A DNA stretch of 64,000 nucleotides from Ammoniphilus sp. YIM 78166. Lineage in GTDB: Bacteria > Bacillota > Bacilli > Aneurinibacillales > RAOX-1. The notes under the pieces were generated by a model. The model worked only from the letters and a program-made list of their open reading frames with translations. It did no database searches and had not been told where the DNA came from. Positions 33,915-43,147 of the stretch are shown here, in pieces (the stretch's first letter is position 1; each line of letters starts with the position of its first letter). A program made the position numbers and the translations under genes. The stretch is taken from positions 124,001 through 188,000 of the forward strand of contig NZ_SDLR01000002.1 in the NCBI RefSeq assembly GCF_004522215.1, given 5' to 3'.

Positions 33915-35213
33915 TTATGCATATAATTTCATTTTGGAGAAGCTTTTTTCAATAGCTGCAAGGGTAACTTGGATATCCTCTTCGGTATGGGCGGTGGTAA
34001 TAAACCAAGCTTCATATTTTGAAGGAGCCAAAACAATGCCTTCATCGAGCATCAATCTGAAAAATTGAGCAAAGAGCTCACCATCTGATTGTTGGGCCTG
34101 GTCGTAGTTGGTGACCGATTCTAAGGTGAAGTGAGTACTTAATGCCCCCTTAAGACGGTTCACTTGCAAAGGGATCCCGTATCGAATAGCCGCGGATTCA
34201 AGTCCGTTAGCCAGAATGGCTCCTAATCGGTCTAATTCCTCATAAACACCTGGCTGCTTTAATACTTCTAAACAAGCGATACCCGCTGAAATCGAAGCGG
34301 GGTTTCCAGCCATGGTTCCTGCTTGATAGGCTGGTCCGAGTGGAGCGACTTGTTCCATTATGTCTTTGCGTCCTCCATAGGCTCCAATAGGTAAACCCCC
34401 CCCGATGATCTTTCCAAGTGCCGTAAGATCGGGTTTTACATTTAACAGGTCTTGAGCCCCGCCGTACATGAAGCGGAAGGCTGTAATGACTTCATCATAG
34501 ATGACTAAGGCGCCGGCTTGATGGGTCAGTTCATTTACTTGTTCTAGAAAACCGTCATGAGGAGGTACAATTCCAAAGTTTCCTACTATAGGCTCCACCA
34601 GCACAGCCGCAATTTCGCTTCCCCATTTTTCTAAGGCTTCCTTATAAGCTGGGATATCATTAAACGGCACTGTAATCACTTCACTCGCAATCGATTGCGG
34701 GATGCCCGCACTATCAGGAATTCCTAGCGTGGATGGACCTGAACCAGCTGCGACGAGTACTAGGTCGGAGTGGCCATGATAACAACCAGCAAACTTAATG
34801 ATCTTATTTCTTCCTGTGTAGGCTCTGGCTACTCGAATGGTCGTCATCACGGCTTCCGTTCCGGAATTCACGAAGCGGACTTTTTCTAATGAAGGAATGG
34901 CTTCCCTTAGCATCCGGGCAAATTGAATTTCTAAAGCGGTTGGCGTGCCGTAGAGCGTTCCGTTTTCGGCTGCTTGGCAGATCGCTGCTGTAACATGCGG
35001 ATGAGCATGTCCCGTTATGATTGGGCCGTATGCGGCAAGATAATCGATATACCGATTGTCGTCTTCATCCCAAAAATAAGCGCCTTTGGCTCTTTTCATA
35101 AATACGGGAGCGCCTCCGCCAACAGCCTTAAATGATCTCGATGGGCTGTTGACTCCGCCTACGATACAATCCAGTGCTTGGCTATATAGTTCCTCTGATC
35201 TGCTGCGAATCAT
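33915..35213 (-). CDS. gsaB: Glutamate-1-semialdehyde 2,1-aminomutase
   Basis: A 432-residue PLP enzyme (class III aminotransferase fold) that makes 5-aminolevulinate for haem. The PLP Lys is in [18 protein letters not shown] near 268, the [20 protein letters not shown] motif near 118-137, and the start region [10 protein letters not shown] is diagnostic. It stands apart from other hem genes, so it is probably the GsaB paralogue of B. subtilis, which lies between ygaD and perR as here. TTGGAGGG precedes the ATG. It is divergent from the ABC transporter genes. Confidence 0.95.
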   Translation of the reverse strand: MIRSRSEELYSQALDCIVGGVNSPSRSFKAVGGGAPVFMKRAKGAYFWDEDDNRYIDYLAAYGPIITGHAHPHVTAAICQAAENGTLYGTPTALEIQFARMLREAIPSLEKVRFVNSGTEAVMTTIRVARAYTGRNKIIKFAGCYHGHSDLVLVAAGSGPSTLGIPDSAGIPQSIASEVITVPFNDIPAYKEALEKWGSEIAAVLVEPIVGNFGIVPPHDGFLEQVNELTHQAGALVIYDEVITAFRFMYGGAQDLLNVKPDLTALGKIIGGGLPIGAYGGRKDIMEQVAPLGPAYQAGTMAGNPASISAGIACLEVLKQPGVYEELDRLGAILANGLESAAIRYGIPLQVNRLKGALSTHFTLESVTNYDQAQQSDGELFAQFFRLMLDEGIVLAPSKYEAWFITTAHTEEDIQVTLAAIEKSFSKMKLYA

Positions 35214-35283
35214 TTTATCCCTCCAAAAACATGCTATACTAATGTATCATAACGAGTTCATTACCAAAAAGGAAGGGCAAACG

Positions 35284-36291
35284 ATGCTGCGAATTGAAGT
35301 CAGAGAATTAACGAAACAGTTTCGATCCTACCGAAGCCGGGAAGGATTGGCCGGGGCTTTTCGAGATTTGTTTAAGAGAGAATATCATACTGTCAATGCC
35401 GTAAATAGTATTTCTTTTGAAGTTCAAGCAGGGGATATGGTCGGGTATATCGGTGAGAATGGAGCTGGGAAGTCGACCACGATCAAGATGCTGACGGGAA
35501 TACTACAGCCCACCTCGGGGTTTATTCGAGTGAATGGAATGGATCCCCATAAGCAGAGAGAGGAATTCGTCAGGACGATTGGCGTGGTTTTTGGTCAGAG
35601 AAGCCAGCTGTGGTGGGATATTGCCGTACAAGAATCATTCCGATTGCTGAAAAAAGTGTATAGAGTCTCAGATGAAGACTATAAGCGCCATATGGGCGAG
35701 GTTATTGAGCGGTTAGACATTGGTGAATTGCTTAGCCGGCCTGTAAGGAAATTAAGCTTAGGACAACGAATGCGGTGCGAACTGGCTGCCGCTCTGATTC
35801 ATAATCCGCCCTTATTGTTTCTTGATGAACCAACCATTGGCTTAGATGTTTTAGTTAAGTTGAAGATCCGAGACTTCTTAAGAGATTTAAATCGTACCTA
35901 TGGTACAACAGTTCTCTTAACCACCCATGACTTAAGTGATATCGAGGCCTTATGCTCAAATGTAATCATGCTTGACGAGGGGAAAGTCATTTATGATGGA
36001 GGCCTTCAACATCTCAGAGAAAATTGGGGCGGGGGAAGAAGCGCAATTATTGAATTTACGAAAAAAGTGGAGCTAGAAGAGCTTAGTGCGTTGACATTGG
36101 GTTTGGAACTTGAATGGAAACAGGAAAATCCGATCAAGTATAAAGCGGTTTTCCAGAGCTCAGATATAACCGTTTCTGACTTGCTTGCACGGCTTGCCCC
36201 ATTTCTTGATGTAAAGGACATTCGAATTGAGGAAACCAGCACCGAAGAGATTGTCCAAAAGATCTATAAAGAAGGAATTTCCTATGCTTAG
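35284..36291 (+). CDS. ABC-2 type transporter ATP-binding protein
   Basis: A 335-residue ATPase with Walker A GENGAGKST (near 61-69), Q-loop in FGQRSQL, signature LSLGQRMR near 155, Walker B LLFLDEPTIGLD near 178 and a H-loop. A C-terminal extension of about 85 residues (from 245) is typical of daunorubicin/DrrA-like exporters. The ATG at 35284 follows AAGGAAGGG; the frame extending back into gsaB is spurious. It overlaps the next gene by eight bases. It would drive the two permeases that follow. The exported substrate is unknown. Confidence 0.92.
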   Translation: MLRIEVRELTKQFRSYRSREGLAGAFRDLFKREYHTVNAVNSISFEVQAGDMVGYIGENGAGKSTTIKMLTGILQPTSGFIRVNGMDPHKQREEFVRTIGVVFGQRSQLWWDIAVQESFRLLKKVYRVSDEDYKRHMGEVIERLDIGELLSRPVRKLSLGQRMRCELAAALIHNPPLLFLDEPTIGLDVLVKLKIRDFLRDLNRTYGTTVLLTTHDLSDIEALCSNVIMLDEGKVIYDGGLQHLRENWGGGRSAIIEFTKKVELEELSALTLGLELEWKQENPIKYKAVFQSSDITVSDLLARLAPFLDVKDIRIEETSTEEIVQKIYKEGISYA

Positions 36292-37078
36292 TATGTATGT
36301 GGAGATGATTCGAATCCGCTTTTTAATGATGCTGGCCTACCGGGTCAACTACTATTCGGGAATCTTGGTCTACAGCATCAATATTGGGGCTTATTATTTT
36401 TTGTGGAATGCGATTTATGCGGGTCAACCGAGTCTTGGAGGTCTTACCCCCTTGCAAATGACGAGCTACGTAGCCGTCTCGTGGATGGCTCGCGCGTTTT
36501 ATTTTAACAACATAGATCGCGAAATGGCGATGGAGATTAAGGATGGGAAAGTAGCGATTGAGATGATTCGACCCTATAACTATCTAGCCGTGAAAATGAT
36601 GCAGGCCCTAGGTGAGGGGATGTTCCGTCTTTTGTTTTTCTCGGTGCCGGGAATGGTCATCGTTTCTTTCTTTTTTCCTATTGTTTTTCCCAGTGACTGG
36701 ACTTCGTGGGCTGTTTACGGGGTCAGCTTAATGTTTAGCTTCATTATCAACACGGAAATCAATTTAATTACGGGTGTGTTAGCTTTTTTCTTCCTTAATA
36801 ATGACGGAATTATGAGGGCAAAGAAGGTGATTGTCGATTTGTTTTCAGGCTTGATCCTACCGATTAGCTTCTACCCAGATTGGGCTCGTGCGATACTTGA
36901 ATACTTGCCGTTTCAAGCCATTGGTTATTTGCCGGGTTTAATTTTTACAGGTGCTATTGAAGGAGAGGCGTTACAGCAGGCATTGCTGGTTCAATTGATT
37001 TGGTCTTTAGTATTGCTGCTTCCGCTTTATTTTTTATGGATACAAGCTAAAAAAACCCTCGTGGTACAAGGGGGATAA
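36284..37078 (+). CDS. ABC-2 type permease, first subunit
   Basis: A 264-residue membrane protein with six predicted segments, of the ABC-2 (DUF990-like) family. The first ATG at 36284 lies within the end of the ATPase gene; an ATG three codons later is also possible. It pairs with the following permease as a heterodimer. It has no soluble domain. The shared operon with ATPase and partner defines a complete exporter. Confidence 0.82.
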   Translation: MLSMYVEMIRIRFLMMLAYRVNYYSGILVYSINIGAYYFLWNAIYAGQPSLGGLTPLQMTSYVAVSWMARAFYFNNIDREMAMEIKDGKVAIEMIRPYNYLAVKMMQALGEGMFRLLFFSVPGMVIVSFFFPIVFPSDWTSWAVYGVSLMFSFIINTEINLITGVLAFFFLNNDGIMRAKKVIVDLFSGLILPISFYPDWARAILEYLPFQAIGYLPGLIFTGAIEGEALQQALLVQLIWSLVLLLPLYFLWIQAKKTLVVQGG

Positions 37079-37080
37079 AC

Positions 37081-37866
37081 ATGTTCTACTTCAGTTTATT
37101 TTGGGACTATCTTAAGCAATATCTCAAAACCAAGATGGCTTATCGTCTAGATTTGCTGAATGAAATGGTGTCGGACTTTATTTTCCAAGCGGTTAACCTG
37201 GTGTTTATCCTGGTTGTTTTTCAGCATACCAGTTTAATTAATGGCTGGAGCCGAGAAGAAATCATCTTTATTTATGGGTTTTTCCTCGTTCCGTATGCGC
37301 TCTTTACCACCTTCTTTAATCTATGGGATTTTCAAGAACGATACATTATTAAGGGAGAAATGGACAGAGTCTTAACACGGCCAGCCCATAATTTATTCCA
37401 GGTCATGCTGGAGAATTTAAATCCCGAGTCCTTGGCAGGCGCTGTAACGGGAATGATCATCATGGGCTATGCTTCTTTTCAGATGGACTTGAGCTATGCC
37501 TGGTACGACCCGTTGATTTTCGTTGTCTTGGTTTTATCTGGCGTACTGCTCTATGGAGGCGTCTATACGGGTATTGCTGCCATAGGTTTTTATTCAGATT
37601 CCAAGACGGGAATAGCCCCAATGATCTTTAATATCCAAAACTACGGACGTTATCCGGTGGATATCTATAATAATGTTATTCGCTTCGTGTTAACGTGGAT
37701 TCTTCCGTTTGCTTTTGTAGGAGTTTATCCTGCGGCTTACTTTTTAGGCAGAGATGAACTTCAACTATATGTCTGGTTAACGCCGGTAATGGGTGTTTTG
37801 TTTTTTCTTGTTGGTCTGTTTGTCTGGAATCAAGGGGTAAAAAATTACCGGGGAGCAGGCTCTTAG
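37081..37866 (+). CDS. ABC-2 type permease, second subunit
   Basis: A 261-residue membrane protein with six predicted segments, in the same family as the preceding one. AAGGGGG precedes the ATG, which is three bases after the neighbour's stop. The motif GEMDRVLTRPAHNLFQVML near residue 96 is the counterpart of GKVAIEMIRPYNYLAVKM in the first subunit and marks the loop that contacts the ATPase. No terminator was seen after it. Confidence 0.82.
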   Translation: MFYFSLFWDYLKQYLKTKMAYRLDLLNEMVSDFIFQAVNLVFILVVFQHTSLINGWSREEIIFIYGFFLVPYALFTTFFNLWDFQERYIIKGEMDRVLTRPAHNLFQVMLENLNPESLAGAVTGMIIMGYASFQMDLSYAWYDPLIFVVLVLSGVLLYGGVYTGIAAIGFYSDSKTGIAPMIFNIQNYGRYPVDIYNNVIRFVLTWILPFAFVGVYPAAYFLGRDELQLYVWLTPVMGVLFFLVGLFVWNQGVKNYRGAGS

Positions 37867-37940
37867 CAAACGTGGATTTTGTAAAGTAAAAGAAAATTTG
37901 CACATCTCCCTGCATACCATGTATAAAGGGAGGGTGTAAC

Positions 37941-38237
37941 ATGTGGGTTGTTGAGAATTTTCGGCCCTTTGAACCCACATATGGTCGCGGCAAACGCTTT
38001 AAAACAGGGACGAAATTTGTCTGGGAAGTAGCGGATATTCTCCATGGAGGCAGGATTCTCTTTCGTTTTACAACCATTGACGGACAAAACAATTGCCTGG
38101 TAACGATGAAGGAGCTGGAGTACTTTATCGAGGTTTCCGATGAGATTCTACAGAAGCTTCTTGATGAATATCGGAAGAAAAAGAAGAAGGATTCTGACGA
38201 ACCGGGCAAGGAAGAGGATCCTCCTAAAGCGAACTGA
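37941..38237 (+). CDS. Hypothetical protein with Lys-rich tail
   Basis: A 98-residue protein: a compact beta-rich N-terminal 60 residues, then a charged helix and a KKKKK/acidic disordered tail. AAAGGGAGGGTG fixes the ATG. It comes 75 bp after the ABC permease and just before the small membrane protein at 38261. I do not recognise a family. Confidence 0.6.
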   Translation: MWVVENFRPFEPTYGRGKRFKTGTKFVWEVADILHGGRILFRFTTIDGQNNCLVTMKELEYFIEVSDEILQKLLDEYRKKKKKDSDEPGKEEDPPKAN

Positions 38238-38260
38238 CCGGTGGGTAGGAGGGAATAGGC

Positions 38261-38371
38261 GTGTCTAAGTGGGATTTTGCCTTTTGGTCCATCTTGATTC
38301 TAGTAAGTTCCTTTTCTTCGGTTTACGCATTGTATAAACTAAGTAATAGAAGCAGTCGCAAAAAAGATTAA
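38261..38371 (+). CDS. 36-residue single-span membrane protein
   Basis: GTG start with GGAGGGAATAGGC directly upstream. The chain has a short polar start (MSKWDF), one hydrophobic segment (about residues 7-26) and a basic SRKKD end, giving an N-out/C-in topology. It is too short for usual gene finders but well spaced between the preceding hypothetical and the adenosyltransferase (38407). Function unknown. Confidence 0.6.
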   Translation: MSKWDFAFWSILILVSSFSSVYALYKLSNRSSRKKD

Positions 38372-38406
38372 CTTGGATAAGCTCAAGTAAAGGAGAGGAA
38401 TAATCG

Positions 38407-38961
38407 TTGAAGATTTATACGAAGTCAGGGGATAAAGGCGAAACCAGCTTAGTCTATGGCCAAAGAGTTTCCAAGCATTCTGCAAGGGTGGAAGCCTATG
38501 GAACTTGTGATGAGGCTAATTCCATGATTGGGGTAGCCGTATCCTTCTTGCCAACGAATGAAGAGTGGACGGAACTCCTTCAAACGCTTCATGTCGTACA
38601 AACGAAGCTTTTTCACGTGGGGGCAGAGCTGGCTACACCGCCAGGGAAAAAGGTGGGCTGGCCGATCCAAGAAGAGGATGTCACCTATTTGGAGCGGCAG
38701 ATTGATCAAATGGACGCGCAGTTGCCACCGCTAACCAACTTTGTACTTCCAGGAGGAAGTCCAGCAGGTGCGACGCTTCATGCAGCGAGAACTATAGCTA
38801 GAAGAGCCGAGCGAAATGCAATTGCTATCCAAGAAAACGAAGAGGTCAATCCGACTGTTATTAAATATCTAAACCGATTGTCTGATTTTCTGTTTGTGGC
38901 TGCACGATTTGTTAATCAAACTACAGGTAAAAGTGAACCCACTTTGCATCAGAAGCAGTAA
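38407..38961 (+). CDS. ATP:cob(I)alamin adenosyltransferase (PduO/MMAB type)
   Basis: A 184-residue enzyme that attaches the 5'-deoxyadenosyl group to cobalamin. The N-terminal TKSGDKGETSLVYG (residues 4-17) forms the ATP site, and ARTIARRAERNAI near 128-140 is the family signature. The start is TTG 38407 with AAAGGAGAGG upstream. It corresponds to B. subtilis YvqK. No B12-dependent enzyme is in the window; it is not fused to a GlcG domain, although a GlcG-type gene occurs in the island. Confidence 0.93.
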   Translation: MKIYTKSGDKGETSLVYGQRVSKHSARVEAYGTCDEANSMIGVAVSFLPTNEEWTELLQTLHVVQTKLFHVGAELATPPGKKVGWPIQEEDVTYLERQIDQMDAQLPPLTNFVLPGGSPAGATLHAARTIARRAERNAIAIQENEEVNPTVIKYLNRLSDFLFVAARFVNQTTGKSEPTLHQKQ

Positions 38962-38966
38962 AAGGA

Positions 38967-38996
38967 TTGACAATTCTCTGATTTAGTCAGTACACT
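38967..38996 (+). promoter_or_regulatory. Sigma-A promoter of perR
   Basis: TTGACA (38967-38972), 18-bp spacer, TACACT (38991-38996), just after the adenosyltransferase stop. No 7-1-7 PerR box was found over it. Confidence 0.65.
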
Positions 38997-39031
38997 TAAG
39001 GTTAAGGTATTGATTAGAGGGGTGTACAGTG

Positions 39032-39451
39032 ATGTCTACAGATCGACTAGAATCAGCAGTTCAAAAACTAAAAGATATAGGGATCCGGATGACACCACAG
39101 CGGTATGCAATTCTATCCTTTTTGATGGATACATTAAGTCATCCTACTGCCGATGAAATCTACAAAGAGCTTGAGCCTCAGTTTCCAAGTATGAGTGTGG
39201 CAACGGTTTATAATAATCTAAAGGTATTTAAGGATGCGGGACTGGTTCGAGAACTAACCTATGGGGATAGTTCGAGCCGTTTTGATGGAAATACGGAAGA
39301 CCATTATCACTGTATTTGTACGTCATGTGGAAAAATTGTGGATTTTGATTATGAACCCCTAGCGGATCTTGAAAAAGAAGCACAACTATCTACAGGCTTT
39401 ACGATCGCAACCCATCGTTTGGAGTTTTATGGAACCTGTGGAGCCTGTTAG
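39032..39451 (+). CDS. perR: Peroxide-sensing repressor PerR (Fur family)
   Basis: A 139-residue Fur-family repressor. H37, D85, H91, H93 and D104, the regulatory Fe/Mn ligands, fall at exactly the B. subtilis PerR positions, and D104 separates it from Fur and Zur. The structural Zn site C96, C99, C136 and C139 is complete, but C139 is the last residue: the usual C-terminal tail of about six residues is missing. H37 and H91 are the residues oxidised on peroxide sensing. AGAGGGG favours ATG 39032 over the GTG one codon before. It follows the adenosyltransferase and has its own promoter. Likely targets include oxidative-stress genes, but no clear box was seen at sodA. Confidence 0.93.
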   Translation: MSTDRLESAVQKLKDIGIRMTPQRYAILSFLMDTLSHPTADEIYKELEPQFPSMSVATVYNNLKVFKDAGLVRELTYGDSSSRFDGNTEDHYHCICTSCGKIVDFDYEPLADLEKEAQLSTGFTIATHRLEFYGTCGAC

Positions 39452-39464
39452 TCAATAGATATCG

Positions 39465-39500
39465 AACCTGTGGCTATGCTGATCACAGGTTTTATCTTTT
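39465..39500 (+). terminator. Terminator of perR
   Basis: AACCTGTG-N11-CACAGGTT, then TTATCTTTTTT. Confidence 0.8.
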
Positions 39501-39533
39501 TTAGGGATAGAAAAATGGTAGAGGAGAAACAAA

Positions 39534-41294
39534 ATGGATATCGAGACAACGTACCATCCTAGGAGGCGTTTGGGGAAAGGGCCTAATCGATGGGTCTTGT
39601 TCTTATTAGGAGCCATCTGCTTATTAGGTATCGGGATAACAGGGGTTCTTTGGTATCAAGAACAGGTGTCGAATCATAAGCAGGTCAATCCTCTTGAACA
39701 ACGGACAACTCCTGTGCTGCATCAAGCGGAATGGCTATCCGAAGAGGATGTGGCGGTAATCAACGGTGAACTTTATTTCTCTTTTGATTATATGAAAGAA
39801 AAGGTTGACCCTGATATAATTTGGGATGATGCTTCTAAATCTATCGTCATTACGACTAAAGATAAAGTACTGCAATTCGTTGAAGGTCAGGTGGAGGCTT
39901 TTGTGAATGAAAAACCATTTTCTATACGGTTCCCTGTAGAAGATGTTAATGGAGTGAAATTCATTCCCGCAAAGCCATTTGAACAGATCTACCCTTTCCA
40001 GATTCGGATGATTGAGGATACAGGAATATGGATACTAGAAAAGCGCGGGGATATGATTCAGACGGGAAAAACGGTTGTTCAGCCTGAAAAAGCAGATGTC
40101 GCATATCGCGTAAGGCTTGAGCCCTCGAAGAAATCACCATGGATCCTAGAGCTCGGACAAGCGGCCCAAGTGGAGATTTATGGAGAAAATCAAGGGTGGT
40201 ATCAGCTTCGGACGGAGCAGGGGTATGTTGGATTTATTTCCAAGCAAGACGTGGAGCTTGATCAGATTATCCGACTGGATTGGGAGATGGAGGACACCAA
40301 ACGGGCAGCTTGGAGTCCTTTGGGTAGAAAGCTAAATGTCACGTGGGAGCATGTAGTGAACCGAAACCCGGATCATTCCAAGATTCCCCCAATGCCAGGG
40401 TTAAATGTGGTGTCCCCAACCTGGTTTCATATGATAAATGCTACAGGCGACATTGATTCTAAAGCTAGTCTTCCCTATGTGGAATGGGCCCACCAACAAG
40501 GATACCAAGTCTGGGGATTATTCAGCAATAACTTTGATCCGGATATGACGACAGAAGCATTAGCTACGTATGAGACAAGAAGCCATATGATCAGGCAGCT
40601 GATTCAATATGCCTCGATGTATAAGCTTGATGGAATCAATATCGACTTTGAAAACGTCTATCTCAAGGACAAGGATAACTTCGTACAATTCGTACGTGAA
40701 CTGACGCCGTATCTCCATGAGCAGAACCTGGTCGTCTCGCTTGATGTCACGATTAAGTCCCAAAGTGAGCGGTGGTCGTTGTTCTATGATCGCACAAGGT
40801 TGGCCCAAGTCGTTGATTATGTCATGGTTATGACCTACGACGAGCATTGGGGTTCAAGTCCGGTTGCAGGCTCCGTGGCTTCCTTGCCCTGGGTTGAGAA
40901 AGGACTTCAAGGAGTGCTAGAGGAGGTACCAGCATCTAAACTTCTGTTAGGTGTTCCCTATTACACAAGATTGTGGAAAGAGGAAAAGGATCCCGGAACT
41001 GGTCAAGTGAAAGTGACTTCGAAGGCGCTGACGATGGATACGGTGGATAAATGGATAAAAGAGCGGAGTTTGACGCCAGTCTATGATGAAGCCTCCGGAC
41101 AGAGGTTCGTTCAGTATTTGGATCCTACTGATGGGGCTACGTACAAAATTTGGCTTGAGGATGAGCTGTCTATGAAAAAACGGGCTGAGCTCGTGAAAAA
41201 GTATGACTTAGCAGGGATTGCTTCATGGCGAAGAGGCTTTGAAAAGCCGGGGATTTGGAAAGTGATTGATGATACACTTGGGAAGAGAAACTGA
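39534..41294 (+). CDS. GH18-family cell-wall hydrolase with SH3 and stalk domain
   Basis: A 586-residue protein: an N-terminal membrane anchor (residues 18-40), a copper amine oxidase-like stalk domain (about 70-170), an SH3-type domain (about 185-245) and a GH18 catalytic barrel (about 275-580). The catalytic DGxxIDxE motif is seen as LDGINIDFEN near 364-373. Bacillus relatives (YaaH, YdhD, YvbX) act on peptidoglycan of spores or vegetative walls. AGAGGAG precedes the ATG. It is outside the membrane with N-terminus in, so a secreted/anchored enzyme. Confidence 0.9.
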   Translation: MDIETTYHPRRRLGKGPNRWVLFLLGAICLLGIGITGVLWYQEQVSNHKQVNPLEQRTTPVLHQAEWLSEEDVAVINGELYFSFDYMKEKVDPDIIWDDASKSIVITTKDKVLQFVEGQVEAFVNEKPFSIRFPVEDVNGVKFIPAKPFEQIYPFQIRMIEDTGIWILEKRGDMIQTGKTVVQPEKADVAYRVRLEPSKKSPWILELGQAAQVEIYGENQGWYQLRTEQGYVGFISKQDVELDQIIRLDWEMEDTKRAAWSPLGRKLNVTWEHVVNRNPDHSKIPPMPGLNVVSPTWFHMINATGDIDSKASLPYVEWAHQQGYQVWGLFSNNFDPDMTTEALATYETRSHMIRQLIQYASMYKLDGINIDFENVYLKDKDNFVQFVRELTPYLHEQNLVVSLDVTIKSQSERWSLFYDRTRLAQVVDYVMVMTYDEHWGSSPVAGSVASLPWVEKGLQGVLEEVPASKLLLGVPYYTRLWKEEKDPGTGQVKVTSKALTMDTVDKWIKERSLTPVYDEASGQRFVQYLDPTDGATYKIWLEDELSMKKRAELVKKYDLAGIASWRRGFEKPGIWKVIDDTLGKRN

Positions 41295-41301
41295 TATTAA
41301 C

Positions 41302-41334
41302 GAACAGGTGCCCCCACATAAGAGGCACCTGTTC
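41302..41334. terminator. Hairpin between convergent GH18 and kinase genes
   Basis: GAACAGGTGCC-N11-GGCACCTGTTC, perfect 11-bp stem with little U tract on either side; likely a bidirectional terminator. Confidence 0.6.
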
Positions 41335-41337
41335 TAG

Positions 41338-42615
41338 TTACTGCGCTTGATGCACTAGACTTTTTTCAAGATCATTTTCATTCTCATGAGCTAGCAGTGG
41401 TAAGGAGATTACAACAGAGGTTCCTTCATTTAGCTTACTATCAATGATTATCTGACCTTTATGCTGCTCGATGATTTTGTAGCTGACCATGAGCCCTAAT
41501 CCAGAGCCTTTTTGTTTGGTTGTATAGAATGGCTCGCCAAGCCTGCTTATGCGCTCAAGAGGAATACCGCAGCCTTCATCTGTAAAGCGAATATACAGCA
41601 TATTGCTCTCTTCAGTCATCTTGATTCGGATGGTACCGCCCTTGCTCATAGATTCAATCGAGTTTTTCAATATGTTAATGAATACTTGCTTTAGATGGTT
41701 GGCCTCACACTCCAAGAACTTAGGGGTGGAAGGAAATTCCACAGAAATTTGAACCCCGCTATAAAGGGCTTGGGGCTCAAAGAGCTTAACTACATTCTGC
41801 AGGATAAGATTAATATCTTGGGTTTGGACTGTTCTTTTTTGTGGCTTAGCTAAAAATAAGAATTCTGTAATGATCTCTTCCACGCGGTCAATTTCAGAAA
41901 GCATGATTTCGTGAAAGTGTTGATGTTCTTCTTGAGGTTTAATAAATTGGAGAAAGCCTTTAATGCTTGTAAGCGGATTCCTAATTTCATGAGCGATTCC
42001 CGCGGCTAATTGTCCTACGATACTTAACTTCTCTGACTTAACCAGAAGGTCCTGTGAGGCGATTTTTTCCGTAATGTCTGTACAGGAACCAATAACAGCA
42101 ACCACCTTGCCATCCTTAGTTAAGGGTCTTAGGCTAGCGTATAAAGTGACTCCGTTAAGAGAGGTCATCTCAAACGTAACCTGTTGTCCTTCCCATGCTC
42201 TTGCATAGAAATGATTTAAATATACTCGACGGTCATCATCCAACCCTAAAAAAATCTCTTCTATGGTTTTTCCTATAACTAACGTGGGGGTTAATCCAAC
42301 CTTGGCCAGAAGCTGGCCATCGCATAGGGTATGGACATATTGTCCGTTTTGCTTGATGTATTTAAATATGAAGCCTTGCTGTTCGCGGAGGGTATCTGCT
42401 AGATCCTGTTCAGCTTGGTGTAACAGCTCAATATAACGTACAACACCTAAATACAATAGCCAGGAAGTCAGTGCAATGAAACATAGGAAAGAGAGGTAGA
42501 CGAAAGACAAGGGAGCGAACTGGAGGGTGAGCAGGATCCATGCCGTGCCACATCCGAAATAGATTATGGGTAGATACTTGAATTTTCTGAGGAGTAGTTT
42601 GTTTGGTCGGACCAT
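41338..42615 (-). CDS. Membrane-bound PAS sensor histidine kinase (sporulation-kinase type)
   Basis: A 425-residue kinase with two N-terminal membrane segments (14-32, 36-56), a PAS domain (about 80-190), HisKA with H-box AAGIAHEIRNPLTSIKG near 208-224, and a HATPase_c domain with the N box (INILKNSIESM), G1 (DEGCGIP) and GSGLGL G2. No response regulator is beside it, as with the orphan kinases KinA-KinE that feed the sporulation phosphorelay, and its H-box resembles those. Start ATG 42615 after AGGAGGGG. The input signal is unknown. Confidence 0.9.
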   Translation of the reverse strand: MVRPNKLLLRKFKYLPIIYFGCGTAWILLTLQFAPLSFVYLSFLCFIALTSWLLYLGVVRYIELLHQAEQDLADTLREQQGFIFKYIKQNGQYVHTLCDGQLLAKVGLTPTLVIGKTIEEIFLGLDDDRRVYLNHFYARAWEGQQVTFEMTSLNGVTLYASLRPLTKDGKVVAVIGSCTDITEKIASQDLLVKSEKLSIVGQLAAGIAHEIRNPLTSIKGFLQFIKPQEEHQHFHEIMLSEIDRVEEIITEFLFLAKPQKRTVQTQDINLILQNVVKLFEPQALYSGVQISVEFPSTPKFLECEANHLKQVFINILKNSIESMSKGGTIRIKMTEESNMLYIRFTDEGCGIPLERISRLGEPFYTTKQKGSGLGLMVSYKIIEQHKGQIIIDSKLNEGTSVVISLPLLAHENENDLEKSLVHQAQ

Positions 42616-42707
42616 GTGCCCCTCCTATTATTACGAAGATAATAAACCGTTATTAATATAGTATCAATGAAAAAGGTCAAAATAAATATAAATATGTAGA
42701 AAAAGGG

Positions 42708-42744
42708 AAAAAAGACTAGCCTGTTCTTTTCTGGCTAGTCTTTG
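42708..42744 (-). terminator. Terminator of ygzB
   Basis: Minus strand AAAGACTAGCC-N11-GGCTAGTCTTTTTT. Confidence 0.88.
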
Positions 42745-42748
42745 TGGT

Positions 42749-43102
42749 TTATACGGTTGTCCCGTTTGGTTTTGGTGCGTGTTTAGGGTCGATGGAGAGA
42801 GTTTGTCTACAGTACATGCAGTCGTCTGTTTGACCGATTAGCTTTGTAATCCTTTTGCACTTGGGGCATTCAACCTGCAGCGCTTTAGAAGACAACATCC
42901 CGATGTACATATAGAAAACTGTACTGCCTAGGATGAAGATTAAACCTAAAGCCAAGAAGATCGACATGAAGATATAGGACTGGAATAGCGATCCAAGAAA
43001 ACCAGCAAATCCTGCGTAACCGATATACATAACGCCAATGCCTGCAAAGCATGTAAGCATGGCGTAGTTTCTCATTTTATTTAGCTTACCTGTAAATAGC
43101 AT
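42749..43102 (-). CDS. ygzB: YgzB (UPF0295) membrane protein with zinc-ribbon tail
   Basis: A 117-residue protein with two membrane segments (about 14-30 and 37-60) and a C-terminal CPKC ... CMYC zinc-ribbon-like domain. Its size, layout and neighbourhood (perR left, ygxA right) match UPF0295 YgzB of B. subtilis. Function not established. CGGAGG precedes the ATG. Confidence 0.88.
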   Translation of the reverse strand: MLFTGKLNKMRNYAMLTCFAGIGVMYIGYAGFAGFLGSLFQSYIFMSIFLALGLIFILGSTVFYMYIGMLSSKALQVECPKCKRITKLIGQTDDCMYCRQTLSIDPKHAPKPNGTTV

Positions 43103-43147
43103 TATACATAACCTCCGCTTCTATCTATAGGTAGTATAGCATATTTT

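Noticed and set aside
37676..38209. 177-codon minus-strand ORF
   Set aside because: It overlaps the ABC permease and the 37941 gene, both with good ribosome sites, and is low-complexity Ser/Phe/Arg.
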